Part shown: positions 16,559 to 25,646 of the stretch, one piece after another
How positions within the stretch are numbered: position 1 is the first letter of the stretch
How the letters are laid out: every line of letters begins with the position of its first letter
Assembly (NCBI GenBank): GCA_963666755.2
Contig: CAXXGW010000008.1
Coordinates: 1 to 64,000 of the forward strand
DNA: 64,000 nt
Direction: 5' to 3'
Source of the DNA: CAXXOK01 sp963666755
Lineage (GTDB): Bacteria; Bacillota; Clostridia; Christensenellales; Aristaeellaceae
The notes under the pieces: model-generated
Told to the model about the DNA's origin: nothing
The model's database searches: none
What the model saw: the letters and a program-made list of their open reading frames with translations, nothing else
Made by a program: the position numbers and the translations under genes

Positions 16559-18055
16559 TTACGGCGTCGCGCCATCCTTGAGCATCGCTATATCTTTATA
16601 TCCGTAAACCTCGTTCAGCGCCTTCGCTTCACCCGAAGCGACTTTCACGACAAGCTCAAAAAGCTGCTCCGTGAGCTTGTCCATGCTTTCACCTGCAAGC
16701 AACGGACCGGCGTCGAAGTCGATCCATGTTTTCTTGCGCTCAAATAAAGGCGTGTTGCTCGAAATCTTGATCGTCGGCACAATGGAACCGAGCGGGTTGC
16801 CGTTGCCCGTCGTGAACAGGATGATCTGGCATCCGGCCGCCATCAGCGCCGTGATCGCAATGATATCGTCGCCTGGGCCGCTTACGATATTCAGTCCCGG
16901 CGTAACGAGTCTGCCCGCGTATAGCACGATGTCCGTCACGTCGCTCGCGCCGCCCTTCTGGATGCACCCGACCGACTTTTCCTCGCACGTCGAGATGCCG
17001 CCCCTTATGTTGCCAGGCGACGGGTTCTCGTCGATCTTCTCGCCGTATTTGAGATAATAGTTTTTAAAATCGTTGATCATTTTAACGGTCTTGTCAAAAA
17101 TCTCTTTGCTGACGCAGCGGTTCATCATGATCGCCTCCGCGCCGAACATCTCGGAAATCTCCGTCAGGGCGGCCGTTCCGCCGTATGACGTCAGCATATC
17201 GGAAAAAGAACCGACAAGCGGGTTCGCCGAAATCCCCGAAAAACCGTCCGACGCGCCGCATTTCAAACCGACTTTGAGTTTGGAGACGGGCACCGGCTCC
17301 CGTTTATATATCTGCGCGTGTTCAACGAGTTCGCCGATCAGCCCAAGGCCGATTTCGATCTCGTCCTCCACGTCCTGGCAGACCATGAACTTGACGCGCT
17401 TTTCATCATATTCCCCGAGTATTTCCTTGAAAGCAGGGATGTTGTTCCGCTCGCACCCAAGGCTTAAAACGAGCACGCCCGCCGCGTTCGGGTGGTTGAC
17501 CATGCCGGCCATGATCTGCTGCGACGATAACAGGTCGTCGCCAAGCTGCGAACAGCCGTACACATGCGGAAACGCATAGATCCCGTCAACCTTTTCGCCG
17601 TACTTCTTCGTCGCTTCGCTCGCGAGCAGCTTCGCCGTATTGTTGACGCAGCCGACCGTATTGACGATCCATATCTCATTGCGCACCCCGGCCTCCCCGG
17701 TTTCGCGCATATATCCCATAAACGCCGGGACCGTGTCACGCTTTACTTTCGGCGCGAGCTGCGGCTCGTACACATAATCGATAATGCCGCTTAAGTACGT
17801 TTCGACTTCGCCGGTATGGACATAATCCCCCGGCGCAACATCCTTCGTCATTTTGCTGACGGGATAGCCGTATTTAATGACAGGTTCGCCTTTTTTAATT
17901 GTCTTGATCGCGAATTTGTGGCGGTTAGGCACGTCGCTCGCCAGCGTGATTTTCTGCCCGTCCACGTTGAACGTTTCGCCTTTTTGACGGTCGCCCAATG
18001 CTACCGCCACATTGTCTTTCGGGTTGATCACGATATATTTTTTTGAAAGTTCCAT
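16559..18055 (-). CDS. uxaA: UxaA-family altronate/galactarate-type dehydratase
   Basis: 498 residues, full-length for UxaA/GarD relatives (N-terminal SAF-like domain about 1-100, catalytic domain about 115-490). Conserved blocks: RNEIWIVNTVGCVN, YGCSQLGDD, GMVNHPNAAGVLVLSLGCERN, GGTAALTEISEMFGAE, FTTGNGNPLGS. These match the iron-dependent dehydratases that convert altronate or galactarate to 2-keto-3-deoxy acids. ATG 18055 follows GGAGG by 9 nt. It sits between two LarA-like genes in the same direction, unlike classical uxaA beside uxaB/uxaC, so its substrate may be a different hydroxyacid; the symbol denotes family only. Confidence 0.82.
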   Translation of the reverse strand: MELSKKYIVINPKDNVAVALGDRQKGETFNVDGQKITLASDVPNRHKFAIKTIKKGEPVIKYGYPVSKMTKDVAPGDYVHTGEVETYLSGIIDYVYEPQLAPKVKRDTVPAFMGYMRETGEAGVRNEIWIVNTVGCVNNTAKLLASEATKKYGEKVDGIYAFPHVYGCSQLGDDLLSSQQIMAGMVNHPNAAGVLVLSLGCERNNIPAFKEILGEYDEKRVKFMVCQDVEDEIEIGLGLIGELVEHAQIYKREPVPVSKLKVGLKCGASDGFSGISANPLVGSFSDMLTSYGGTAALTEISEMFGAEAIMMNRCVSKEIFDKTVKMINDFKNYYLKYGEKIDENPSPGNIRGGISTCEEKSVGCIQKGGASDVTDIVLYAGRLVTPGLNIVSGPGDDIIAITALMAAGCQIILFTTGNGNPLGSIVPTIKISSNTPLFERKKTWIDFDAGPLLAGESMDKLTEQLFELVVKVASGEAKALNEVYGYKDIAMLKDGATP

Positions 18056-18180
18056 CCTCACATACCTCCGACCCATTTTTTCAGCCGTTTATACTATAAA
18101 CCATTTGTGCAATTGGGGCAATACCGCGGCAGTGGAACATACAGGAAATAGGCAATTCAATGCCGGCACAACGCCGCATC

Positions 18181-18720
18181 GCAGGGAACGGTCAAGACCG
18201 TTCCCTGCCATAGTGATCCGCGCAGCCAAAAACGGAGGACCCGGAAGAGGCAAGCCTCTTCCCTACAATGGATATGGCAAAATATTTGATTATAACGCTG
18301 CTAGAGTGTAGGGAACGGTCTTGACCGTTCCGGACCATAGTGATCCGCGCAGCCAAAAGCGGAGGATCCGGAAGAGGCAAGCCTCTTCCCTACAATGGAT
18401 ATGGCAAAATATTTGATTATAACGCTGCTAGAGTGTAGGGAACGGTCTTGACCGTTCCGGACCATAGTGATCCGCGCAGCCAAAAGCGGAGGACCCGGAA
18501 GAGGCAAGCCTCTTCCCTACAATGGATATGGCAAAATATTTGATTATAACGCTGCTAGAGTGTAGGGAACGGTCTTGACCGTTCCGGACCATAGTGATCC
18601 GCGCAGCCAAAAGCAGAGGACCCGGAAGAGGCAAGCCTCTTCCCTACAATGGATATGGCAAAATATTTGATTATAACGCTGCTAGATGTAGGGAACGGTC
18701 TTGACCGTTCCGGACCAAAC
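18181..18720. repeat. Tandem array of a 127-bp unit (four units plus a partial fifth)
   Basis: Units begin at 18181, 18308, 18435, 18562 and 18688 (period 127, 127, 127, 126) and are almost identical. Each holds two palindromes, GGAACGGTCTTGACCGTTCC and GGAAGAGGCAAGCCTCTTCC, the same pair as in the dispersed REP-like elements, plus a constant AT-rich spacer with AATATTTGATTATAACGCTG. The first unit has AA instead of TT in the middle of the first palindrome. Lies upstream of the UxaA gene and downstream of the second LarA-like gene. Minus-strand frames of 68 codons across it repeat with the unit and are not genes. Confidence 0.92.
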
Positions 18721-18821
18721 GGCATTTTTTATGAAGAAGCGCAGCCAGCCCACTTGCCAGCCGCGCTATCTCAATCTCCTGATAATCTCAAAAAGGATTC
18801 TTGCCCGTTTATTCCCGACTC

Positions 18822-20084
18822 TCAGAACAAATTGCCGTTCTCGTCGAACTTCATATACTCCGGTTCGCCGATGACTTCCATGCCCGGCGTTTTTTTCGCC
18901 TGCTCGACGAGCGCTTCGGAAACGAGTATCTCGCCGATATGCAGCGTGTTCTTGATCCGGATGACCCGCGGGTTATTCTGGTCGATGCCGTTTGACGTCT
19001 GGATGCCCGCCTTGATCGCGAGCTCGTCGTTTGCGATGATGATCGGGATTTTGCCCGGGCCGGTGACCGTCGGGGTTAGTATATTCGGATACGTTTTTTC
19101 AAAATCCATTTTATCAAACGCGCGCTGCGTCGAGAAATCAACCATGCCGAACCCGCCCGCGTTGCCGTGGGATTCGTCCGTCAGATCGAGCAGCACCGTC
19201 TTTTGCTTGACGGGTCCGCCGGACGCGTACGGCGTGCTCCATGTGCCTGTCACGTTCGGGTCCATGCCTTCGCCGCTGATGTTCTTGCCCGATTCGTCAA
19301 TGATCAGCACGTCGAATTCCTGGATCAGAAGCGACGGCATGTTTGCGAAGGATTCCTGCAGCAGGGCTGGTTCCTCGTCGAATATTTTTTCAGCAGGCAC
19401 CGCGACGAGCTTCTTTGTCTGGTCAAACGCGTTCTCGATCGTCGCGAGCCCGAACAGCACTTTTGGGTTTGCTAAGATTACTTTGCCGTTCGCGACAAGG
19501 TTCTCCTCCATTTTGCCAAAGCCCGCCGCGTGGCAGATCTCCGCGCCGTACTGCTTGCCCATGCCGATGACGGACATTTTGACGAGTCCGCTCTCATACG
19601 GCCCCCTGAAGCAGGTATGCGGCTTGATCCTGCCGATTAGTATAATGCCATCAGCTTCCGAGGCGTATTTATCGATCCTGACGGGCAATCCAAATTCCGA
19701 AACGCCGATCTGTACCGTTTCCATCGTCGCTTTGAGCGGGCACCCCATCGTATCCGCTGTGATCCCGTAGCCTTCGAGTATCTCAATCTGTCCTTCCGCT
19801 ACGGCGCCGCCGTGGCAGCCCATGGCCGGGAAAACAAACGGCTTGCCGCCGACGCGCTTGACTTCGTCCACAACGGCTTTTGTGATCCGCGCGATGTTCG
19901 CGACACCGCGGCTGCCGCATGTGATCGCGATCGTCTGTCCCGGCTTGACCCTCTGAAGCGTCCCCTCGCGCTGAAGCTGCTTTCTGACTTCGCCTTCGAT
20001 GTCGGAGATCGAGGTATGGTCAAACGTCTGTTTCACCCTGCACATTTTCGGTATTCTCGTCTTCTCCACGATCTTGGCGACCAT
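18822..20084 (-). CDS. LarA-family (DUF2088) protein, divergent subfamily, paralogue 2
   Basis: 420 residues, the same architecture as 14846-16123: AITCGSRGVANI, PAMGCHGGAV, IKPHTCFRGPYESGLVKM, IGMGKQYGAEICH, and the shared C-terminus FDENGNL. At the position of the LarA cofactor-bearing Lys the motif reads FRGPYESG, with no Lys in the loop, so classical nickel-pincer chemistry is questionable. ATG 20084 has AAGGA about 9 nt upstream; the longer frame to 20144 has no ribosome binding site. Cytoplasmic. With the UxaA-like dehydratase downstream it probably acts on a hydroxy- or sugar acid. Confidence 0.75.
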   Translation of the reverse strand: MVAKIVEKTRIPKMCRVKQTFDHTSISDIEGEVRKQLQREGTLQRVKPGQTIAITCGSRGVANIARITKAVVDEVKRVGGKPFVFPAMGCHGGAVAEGQIEILEGYGITADTMGCPLKATMETVQIGVSEFGLPVRIDKYASEADGIILIGRIKPHTCFRGPYESGLVKMSVIGMGKQYGAEICHAAGFGKMEENLVANGKVILANPKVLFGLATIENAFDQTKKLVAVPAEKIFDEEPALLQESFANMPSLLIQEFDVLIIDESGKNISGEGMDPNVTGTWSTPYASGGPVKQKTVLLDLTDESHGNAGGFGMVDFSTQRAFDKMDFEKTYPNILTPTVTGPGKIPIIIANDELAIKAGIQTSNGIDQNNPRVIRIKNTLHIGEILVSEALVEQAKKTPGMEVIGEPEYMKFDENGNLF

Positions 20085-20328
20085 ACCGTCCGTCCTTGCT
20101 ATCTTCCTATAAGAAATATCTTTTTTATCCGTCAAAAAAATCAACCTTCTTATTATATAATAAATTTAAAAATGAGCGAAGCTTGCCAACGTATAGTATA
20201 TGAATATTTGTTTGCTGCGACACTTTTTATGATACCGGATTTTTCAAAAATGTCAAGTCATGTTGCATGATTGTATACTCATCATACAGTAAAAAGGAGG
20301 TCAAAAGGGGACTTCGTTTACCTGCACC

Positions 20329-20401
20329 GTAGGGAAGTGGCTTGCCCCTTCCGTTTATTGGCTATGCTACGCCGGTCGGAACGGTCAAGACCGTTCCCTA
20401 C
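20329..20401. repeat. Bipartite REP-like element
   Basis: GTAGGGAAGTGGCTTGCCCC... to ...CGGTCAAGACCGTTCCCTAC: the same terminal GTAGGGAA/TTCCCTAC and two inner palindromes as the other copies. The rest of the 436-bp gap (20085-20520) shows no gene. Confidence 0.75.
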
Positions 20402-20520
20402 ATTTGTTTTACTGCAGCCGCCCCCCTCGATGGAGACTACTTCGATTTTACCAGGAATATTGCTTTTATTATGGGGGCTCTATATAGTTGAGGTATCGAA
20501 ACATGGAGGGAGGCGTTTTT

Positions 20521-21243
20521 ATGAAAAAAGTCATCATCATCGGCGCAAGCAGCGGCATTGGGAGGGAACTCGCGAAAATCTACGCAAAAGAAGGTTGCCG
20601 CCTCGGGCTTGCCGCGAGAAGGCTGGAACTTCTTAATGAGCTGCGTCACGAACTGGACGCAGATGTGTTTACAATGCAGATGGACGTTTCAAAGACAGAG
20701 GAAGCCCCCGTAAAGCTCGACGAACTGATCCGGCAGATGGGCGGCATGGATCTGATCATACTCTGCGCGGGCACCGGTTTTCTGAATCCGGACTTAAAAT
20801 GGGAGCTGGAAGAAGCAACGATCGAAGTCAATGTAAAAGGCTTCACCGCTTTAGCCGACACGGCCTTTTCCTATTTCACACAACAGAAGTCCGGCCAGCT
20901 CGCCGGCATCTCCTCCATCGCGGCCCTTCGCGGCAGCGCGATCTGTCCCGCGTACAACGCCTCGAAAGCGTATATATCAAATTATATGGAGGGTCTGCGC
21001 TGCAAATCAAAAAAACAAAAAACGGATATCATAGTTACCGATATCCAGCCCGGTCTTGTCGATACCGCGATGGCGCAGGGCGAAGGCCTTTTCTGGGTCG
21101 CCCCGCCGGAAGTCGCCGCGCGCCAGATCGCGTCCATTATCAGCCACAGGAAAAAGCACGGGTATGTCACAAAAAGGTGGCGGATAATCGCGTACTTGTT
21201 TAAAATTCTGCCGGGGTGGATCTATGAGAGACTACCGGGCTGA
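20521..21243 (+). CDS. Short-chain dehydrogenase/reductase (classical SDR)
   Basis: 240 residues. Cofactor motif IIGASSGIG at 5-13, LCAGTGF in place of NNAG, catalytic Ser in GISSIAA and YNASK (Tyr and Lys). Cytoplasmic NAD(P)(H)-dependent oxidoreductase; substrate unknown. ATG 20521 has GGAGGGAGG 7-14 nt upstream. The C-terminal region (KRWRIIAYLFKILPGWIYERL) is amphipathic, as in SDRs acting on lipids. Apparently monocistronic. Confidence 0.88.
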   Translation: MKKVIIIGASSGIGRELAKIYAKEGCRLGLAARRLELLNELRHELDADVFTMQMDVSKTEEAPVKLDELIRQMGGMDLIILCAGTGFLNPDLKWELEEATIEVNVKGFTALADTAFSYFTQQKSGQLAGISSIAALRGSAICPAYNASKAYISNYMEGLRCKSKKQKTDIIVTDIQPGLVDTAMAQGEGLFWVAPPEVAARQIASIISHRKKHGYVTKRWRIIAYLFKILPGWIYERLPG

Positions 21244-21299
21244 CCGGTTCATTAAACGATGAGTTTTTGTTGCTCGTCTTTATTTCTTTTTCCTGTCCC

Positions 21300-21510
21300 T
21301 TTGCTGTCATTCTGAGCTCAGCGAAGAATCTTAACCTTTTGAGTTGTTCAACTACTATAGAATAATTTTATGAGATAGTAGTTATTTCACAGGCTTTTCG
21401 TTAAGGCAACCTAGGGGGAGTTCCGATTTAAGGGGGTAATAGAGATTGTTAAGAGACCTTAGGGGGGAAATCGGAATCCCTCCTGGTCTCTTAACGAAAA
21501 CCGTTCTATA
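21300..21510 (-). repeat. Dispersed repeat A, copy 4 (rearranged)
   Basis: Contains the GTCATTCTGAGC...GAAGAATCTTA tail, GAGTTGTTCAAC, GGCTTTTCGTTAAGG and the GGGGGAGTTCCGATTTAAGGGGGTAAT core, in reverse orientation, with an internal duplication or inversion around 21420-21500. Flanking sequence up to 21734 has no recognisable gene. Confidence 0.65.
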
Positions 21511-21734
21511 AATTACATATTTAATGATAACTCTAAGGCTTTGAACAAAACATAGAACTCCCACCGCTTTTTTAAAGTTGCCGGAAAAAACCCCGCAATT
21601 GCGCCTTGCCGGTATTGCCTTTCCCTCCCCCGCCGCGTTACAATAAAACTGAACTGTATAAACATGCCGATTCAATATTCCCCAATGAAATGCCACCTTA
21701 ACTTTTTTGAACCAATGAATAAGGGGTGCTGAAC

Positions 21735-22379
21735 ATGAGCCTTTATCTTGCCGTGATCGCCGACGTGATCAATTCCCGCAAAACTGTGGCAGCGTTCGAT
21801 ATTTCGGAGCAGCTGTCCAAAGCAAACGACGATTTAAAAAACGAATTGCTCGTTCCGTTCAAATGCTTCCGCGGCGACGAAATTGAGGCGGTACTCGATA
21901 TCAACAAGAATTTCATGAAATCGGTCCGCACATTGCAATACAGGCTGCGGCCTCTGAAAATACGCGTCGGGCTTGGGATCGGCCGTTTGAATACAGGCGG
22001 CGGCGATTTGCCCGATGATCCGTTTTTGCTGAACGGCGAAGCCTTTTTTGCGGCCCGGAGCGCCGTCGATCTTATTAAGGATACCTATAAAGAACAGGAG
22101 TCCGTTGTCCTGCGGGCCGAAGGTGATCAGGAAAGTGCGCGTTTTGAACCGTTGGACATCCTTTTCAGGCTGTACGGCAACGTTACCGGCCGCTGGAATG
22201 CGGCGCAATGGGATGCGGCGATGAATTATGAGCAGCTTGGCTCGATGAAGGCCGCGGCGGTTCAGTTAAAGAAATCCTACCAGAGCATACAGCGCTCCCT
22301 GGAACGGGCGGACTGGCCCCTTATCTCGGACACCGAAGCTCTGCTGCAAAAGCAGGTTTCCGACTTCATTTCCCGTTAA
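21735..22379 (+). CDS. SatD family protein
   Basis: 214 residues. N-terminus MSLYLAVIADVINSRKT is characteristic of SatD-like proteins, followed by FKCFRGDEIEAVL and RVGLGIGRLNTG; the C-terminal about 50 residues form a helix-turn-helix-like segment (GSMKAAAVQLKKSYQSIQRSLERA). satD was named in a streptococcal secretion/acid-tolerance operon; its biochemical role is unknown. ATG 21735 has GGGGTG 7 nt upstream. It is followed after 124 bp by a DUF3307 gene, a frequent partner, and the gap holds three spaced repeats. Confidence 0.75.
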   Translation: MSLYLAVIADVINSRKTVAAFDISEQLSKANDDLKNELLVPFKCFRGDEIEAVLDINKNFMKSVRTLQYRLRPLKIRVGLGIGRLNTGGGDLPDDPFLLNGEAFFAARSAVDLIKDTYKEQESVVLRAEGDQESARFEPLDILFRLYGNVTGRWNAAQWDAAMNYEQLGSMKAAAVQLKKSYQSIQRSLERADWPLISDTEALLQKQVSDFISR

Positions 22380-22382
22380 GCA

Positions 22383-22456
22383 CAACCGTTTTCGGTTGCA
22401 TTCCCTGAATACAACCGTTTTCGGTTTCATATACGGAAAGCAACCAACTCCGGCTG
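22383..22456. repeat. Three repeats at exact 29-bp spacing between satD-like and DUF3307 genes
   Basis: CAACCGTTTTCGGTTG at 22383, CAACCGTTTTCGGTTT at 22412 and the weaker CAACCAACTCCGGCTG at 22441. The first is a perfect 6-bp inverted repeat with a TTTT centre. They could be protein-binding sites (the SatD-like C-terminus looks HTH-like) or small RNA hairpins. Confidence 0.6.
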
Positions 22457-22503
22457 CAATTTACCAAACTACTCATCCGTGTTTTTTCAATTGGAGGCAT
22501 ACG

Positions 22504-23277
22504 ATGTTTTTAACTGTATTCGCTCTCGCCTTATTGGCCCATCTGATCAATGACTTTCTGCTGCAGACGGATAAAATGGCCCAAAGTAAAAAGGATTTGA
22601 AATCAAAATCGGGCTGGCGCGCAATGTTAACGCATATCGCCGTCACGTTCGTATTGAATGTGGCCGCCTTTTATTTTCTGCTCAGCGGATGGCAGCCGCT
22701 TCTTGGTGCGGTGCTTGTCACGGCGGCGCACCTTTGCATTGATATATTGAAAAATATTATAAGATGGAAAAATCATGACGCGTTCCTGTTTGTATTGGAC
22801 CAGGCACTGCACGCAGCCATCATTGCGCTCATCGTCAATATGGTTGTACTGAGTCCAGCAGCATTTGCGGGAATATATTCCGCCATAAAGCCGCTGCTGC
22901 TTTTATCCGGCTGGAACGCCGTATCAGATAAAGTGTTATGGACGATCATAGCAGGCCTTGCATGCATATGGGGCGGCGCGTGTTTCATCCGCGCGCTTCT
23001 AAATGACCTGCATATCAATTTTGAAGAGACAGCATCCGCCATGCCGCAGGGAACGATACACGCCGGAAAGCTGATCGGCATATTGGAGCGTATCGCCATA
23101 TTGATCCTGATCCCCTTAAACCAGTGGGCGGCGGTGGGATTGCTGCTGACGGCGAAATCGGTCGCGCGCCACAAGTATCTCGATAACAAAACGTACGCGG
23201 AGTATTACCTGATCGGGACACTTTTAAGCTTCATCATAGCGGTGGTGGGCGGACTGGTCATAGCGGGGATATGGTAG
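22504..23277 (+). CDS. DUF3307 membrane protein
   Basis: 257 residues with about six hydrophobic helices. The N-terminus FALALLAHLINDFLLQTDKM with the charged N/D/Q residues inside the first helix is typical of DUF3307, as is AHLCIDILKN in the third helix. Inner-membrane protein of unknown function. ATG 22504 has TTGGAGG 6 nt upstream. Probably in an operon with the SatD-like gene. Confidence 0.78.
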   Translation: MFLTVFALALLAHLINDFLLQTDKMAQSKKDLKSKSGWRAMLTHIAVTFVLNVAAFYFLLSGWQPLLGAVLVTAAHLCIDILKNIIRWKNHDAFLFVLDQALHAAIIALIVNMVVLSPAAFAGIYSAIKPLLLLSGWNAVSDKVLWTIIAGLACIWGGACFIRALLNDLHINFEETASAMPQGTIHAGKLIGILERIAILILIPLNQWAAVGLLLTAKSVARHKYLDNKTYAEYYLIGTLLSFIIAVVGGLVIAGIW

Positions 23278-23512
23278 GCCGCTCATCACAACAGACTAAA
23301 TTACTTTCATTCTCATATATAAAATTAACCGCACCAACTTTGGTGCAGTCAGCGTATTAAAAAACCTTTCTAAACGACCCCCTCAAACGAGGGGACTGTC
23401 GTCATAAGGCGACCGGCAGAGGGAAAATGACTTAAAATCAGAACTCAGCCTTCAAGATGGGGTTTGACTTACGCCCTTAATGGCCTGTTACCAGCAAGCA
23501 CCTAAAGGAGCC

Positions 23513-23590
23513 GTAGGGAAGGGTCTTGACCCTTCCGCCTTTTGTATCCGCGGATCTCTATCGTACGGAACGGTCAAGACCGCTTCCTAC
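23513..23590. repeat. Bipartite REP-like element
   Basis: GTAGGGAAGGGTCTTGACCC... to ...GGTCAAGACCGCTTCCTAC. The preceding about 100 bp (from 23440) resembles the sequence preceding the copy at 38270 (GCCTTCAAGATG...), so the repeat unit may be longer. The 514-bp gap 23278-23791 has no gene. Confidence 0.7.
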
Positions 23591-23791
23591 AGCCATGCCT
23601 GTAAACCTTTCTTTATCCCATTCTCCCGATTGTTGTTCTTGTATATCCGCTCAATTTCTTTCTCTTATTATCCTTCTTTTCATTCACCTTATCGCTTCCG
23701 CTTCTATTTTTTCCTCTCACACCCTTAACGTGTGGTTTATTTACAGACTGCCAGAAATGAGTAGCCTTACAAGCCGTTTTTTTGCCATCTG

Positions 23792-24505
23792 TCAGACCAG
23801 CAGCCCCCAAAGATAAGAGATCGGGAACACGAGTATCATAGCCGGTATCATGTTCGCAACGGCAAACGGTTTGATGTTTGTGAGCCTAAAGCCGATCGCG
23901 AAGCTGATGATCCCCCCGCATGCCAGGAAATCCCCGAGCATCTGCGGTGAAATCAGCGGCATGAGCAGGGTTGACCCGTAAAAAAGCGCCAGCATGATGA
24001 CAAGCTGCGGGATGCAGATCGCCGCCACAATGCTCCCCATGGAAGCCGCAAATATGACGGCGGTAAAAAAGTCCAGGATCGCTTTTGCGAGAAGAATGGT
24101 ATGCTCACCGGATAGGCCGGACTGCAGGCTCCCGTAAATCGCCGTGCTGCTGAAACAGAAAAGCACGATCGCGGTGACGGCCGCTTCCCTGAAAGCCGCT
24201 TCGTTCTCCTGCTGTTTACTGCGCAGCATCCTGCCCATCCCTTCCTGCATCTTTTTGGCGCACCATTCTATCTTTTCCTGCAGGTGCAGGCATTCCCCTA
24301 CAAGCGTCCCGACAATAATGGAAAGGATGACAGCCGGCAGCGCGTTCATTTTCATGATGCCGCTGATCCCGACGCAGAAGGAGCAGAGCCCGAAGACAAG
24401 AAACAGCGACTTGCGGATTCTTTCGGGGATTTTCTTTGCTACAAGAGTTCCCAGCAGTCCTCCCAAAAGCACGGCGGCAACGTCCGCGATAATCCCGACA
24501 GGCAT
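23792..24505 (-). CDS. DUF554 family membrane protein
   Basis: 237 residues, about seven hydrophobic helices. N-terminus PVGIIADVAAVLLGGLLG and the later AIYGSLQSGLSGE and FRLTNIKPFAVANMIPA match DUF554, a family of inner-membrane proteins proposed to be transporters. ATG 24505 with GAGG 8 nt upstream; the 5-residue longer frame is less likely. Followed on the same strand by nothing but repeats, preceded by maf. Confidence 0.82.
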   Translation of the reverse strand: MPVGIIADVAAVLLGGLLGTLVAKKIPERIRKSLFLVFGLCSFCVGISGIMKMNALPAVILSIIVGTLVGECLHLQEKIEWCAKKMQEGMGRMLRSKQQENEAAFREAAVTAIVLFCFSSTAIYGSLQSGLSGEHTILLAKAILDFFTAVIFAASMGSIVAAICIPQLVIMLALFYGSTLLMPLISPQMLGDFLACGGIISFAIGFRLTNIKPFAVANMIPAMILVFPISYLWGLLV

Positions 24506-24601
24506 AACACTACCTCGCAATCAAACTATTTACTTAATGGCTGACCCTGAAAAATGGAATGAGAGAATAAATAAAAAGCAATGGCAACAGGCCGTGCGGT
24601 T

Positions 24602-25168
24602 TTACAGCGCGCCCATCTTTTTGAGCATCCGGTCAAGATGGTGCAGCGGAAGCCCCACGACGTTTAAATAGCAGCCGTTCACCTTTTTGATATAGCGGCA
24701 GGCGTGTCCCTGTATGCCGTATGCGCCCGCTTTATCCATGGGTTCGCCGGTCTTTATGTAGTCCAGAATTTCCTGCGGTGACATCTGCCCGAACGTGACA
24801 GCCGTTTTTTCATACTCCGTCACGGTTTCGCTGCAGGACGTATCGATGACGGTGACGCCGGTATACACGAAGTGAGTTTGCCCGCTCAACGCGGCGAGCA
24901 TCTCAAACGCTTCCTTCTCATCCCGGGGCTTTCCCATGATCTCTTTTCCCAGAACCACGATGGTGTCCGCCGCTATGACGACGGCGCCGCTTGTTTGGCG
25001 GCCCGCCACGTCCGCCGCCTTTTCATAGGATAGCCGCATGCAAAGCCTGCGCGGATCTTTTATGCGCAGATTTTCGTCAATACCGCTTTCTATGATTTCA
25101 AAGTCCTTCACCAGAAGGGCAAGAAGCTCTTTTCTCCGCGGCGATGCGGAAGCAAGTATATATTTCAT
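24602..25168 (-). CDS. maf: Maf family nucleoside triphosphate pyrophosphatase
   Basis: 188 residues, typical Maf size. SASPRRKELL at 7-16, the AADTIVVL metal-binding strand and GEPMDKAGAYGIQG near 140 are the three signature blocks. Cytoplasmic house-cleaning enzyme that hydrolyses non-canonical or modified NTPs (dTTP/UTP type in close relatives). ATG 25168 begins directly with MKYILASASPRR. The DUF554 gene begins about 100 bp downstream on the same strand. Confidence 0.92.
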   Translation of the reverse strand: MKYILASASPRRKELLALLVKDFEIIESGIDENLRIKDPRRLCMRLSYEKAADVAGRQTSGAVVIAADTIVVLGKEIMGKPRDEKEAFEMLAALSGQTHFVYTGVTVIDTSCSETVTEYEKTAVTFGQMSPQEILDYIKTGEPMDKAGAYGIQGHACRYIKKVNGCYLNVVGLPLHHLDRMLKKMGAL

Positions 25169-25519
25169 AAACGCCTTTCCTTATGCCAATCTTTAAAACC
25201 GCCAAGCCTGCAAAGCGCAAGCCTGTTCCGGTACAAGCATCGGGCTCAGCATGGATTTCCGCTTTCGATATAGAAATGCGGAGGGCTTAAATTATCATAG
25301 CGTTCCCGCAGTGTTTTTATATGATTGATAAACATTTTATCACAATTCCTATTCTTTTGAAATCTGCAATCCCGGGTTTTTGCCTGTATGCCGCCGGTTT
25401 TCGCCCCCGCGCATACTCTGCGGAACACAGGCGCCGCCCCGAACGTATAAAGGCTCCCTTTTCCCCTTGTCCGTCCTTGAATCTGTTTATATATTTTTGT
25501 AAATTCAGGCAATGTATTA

Positions 25520-25548
25520 TTGGAAAATAACACCTTAAATGCTATAAT
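25520..25548 (+). promoter_or_regulatory. Sigma-A-type promoter for the hybrid kinase gene
   Basis: TTGGAA (25520-25525), 17-bp spacer, perfect TATAAT (25543-25548), about 100 bp before the kinase start. The rest of the 25169-25646 gap shows no gene. Confidence 0.7.
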
Positions 25549-25646
25549 ATCCTAGCATTTAAATTTTTAGGCCGTTATTTGTCGCAAAGCATAACTGATT
25601 TCAAATTTCTTATCACTATTCTGATACTGCAATGGGGGAAGCATCT

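Noticed and set aside
18192..18634. Three overlapping 62-68-codon minus-strand ORFs with nearly identical products
   Set aside because: They recur with the 127-bp tandem unit and are made of its palindromes; no ribosome binding sites. They are repeat shadows.
18181..18720. Possible CRISPR array (127-bp tandem repeats)
   Set aside because: Units are identical throughout, with no unique spacers.
21382..21696. 104-codon minus-strand ORF
   Set aside because: Runs through repeat A copy 4 and has no coding-like features.
22383..22456. Possible CRISPR array (29-bp period)
   Set aside because: The period of 29 includes the repeat itself, only three degenerate units exist, and there are no spacers of normal length or cas genes.
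25246..25533. 95-codon minus-strand ORF upstream of the kinase
   Set aside because: No ribosome binding site, no motif, and it overlaps the kinase promoter region.
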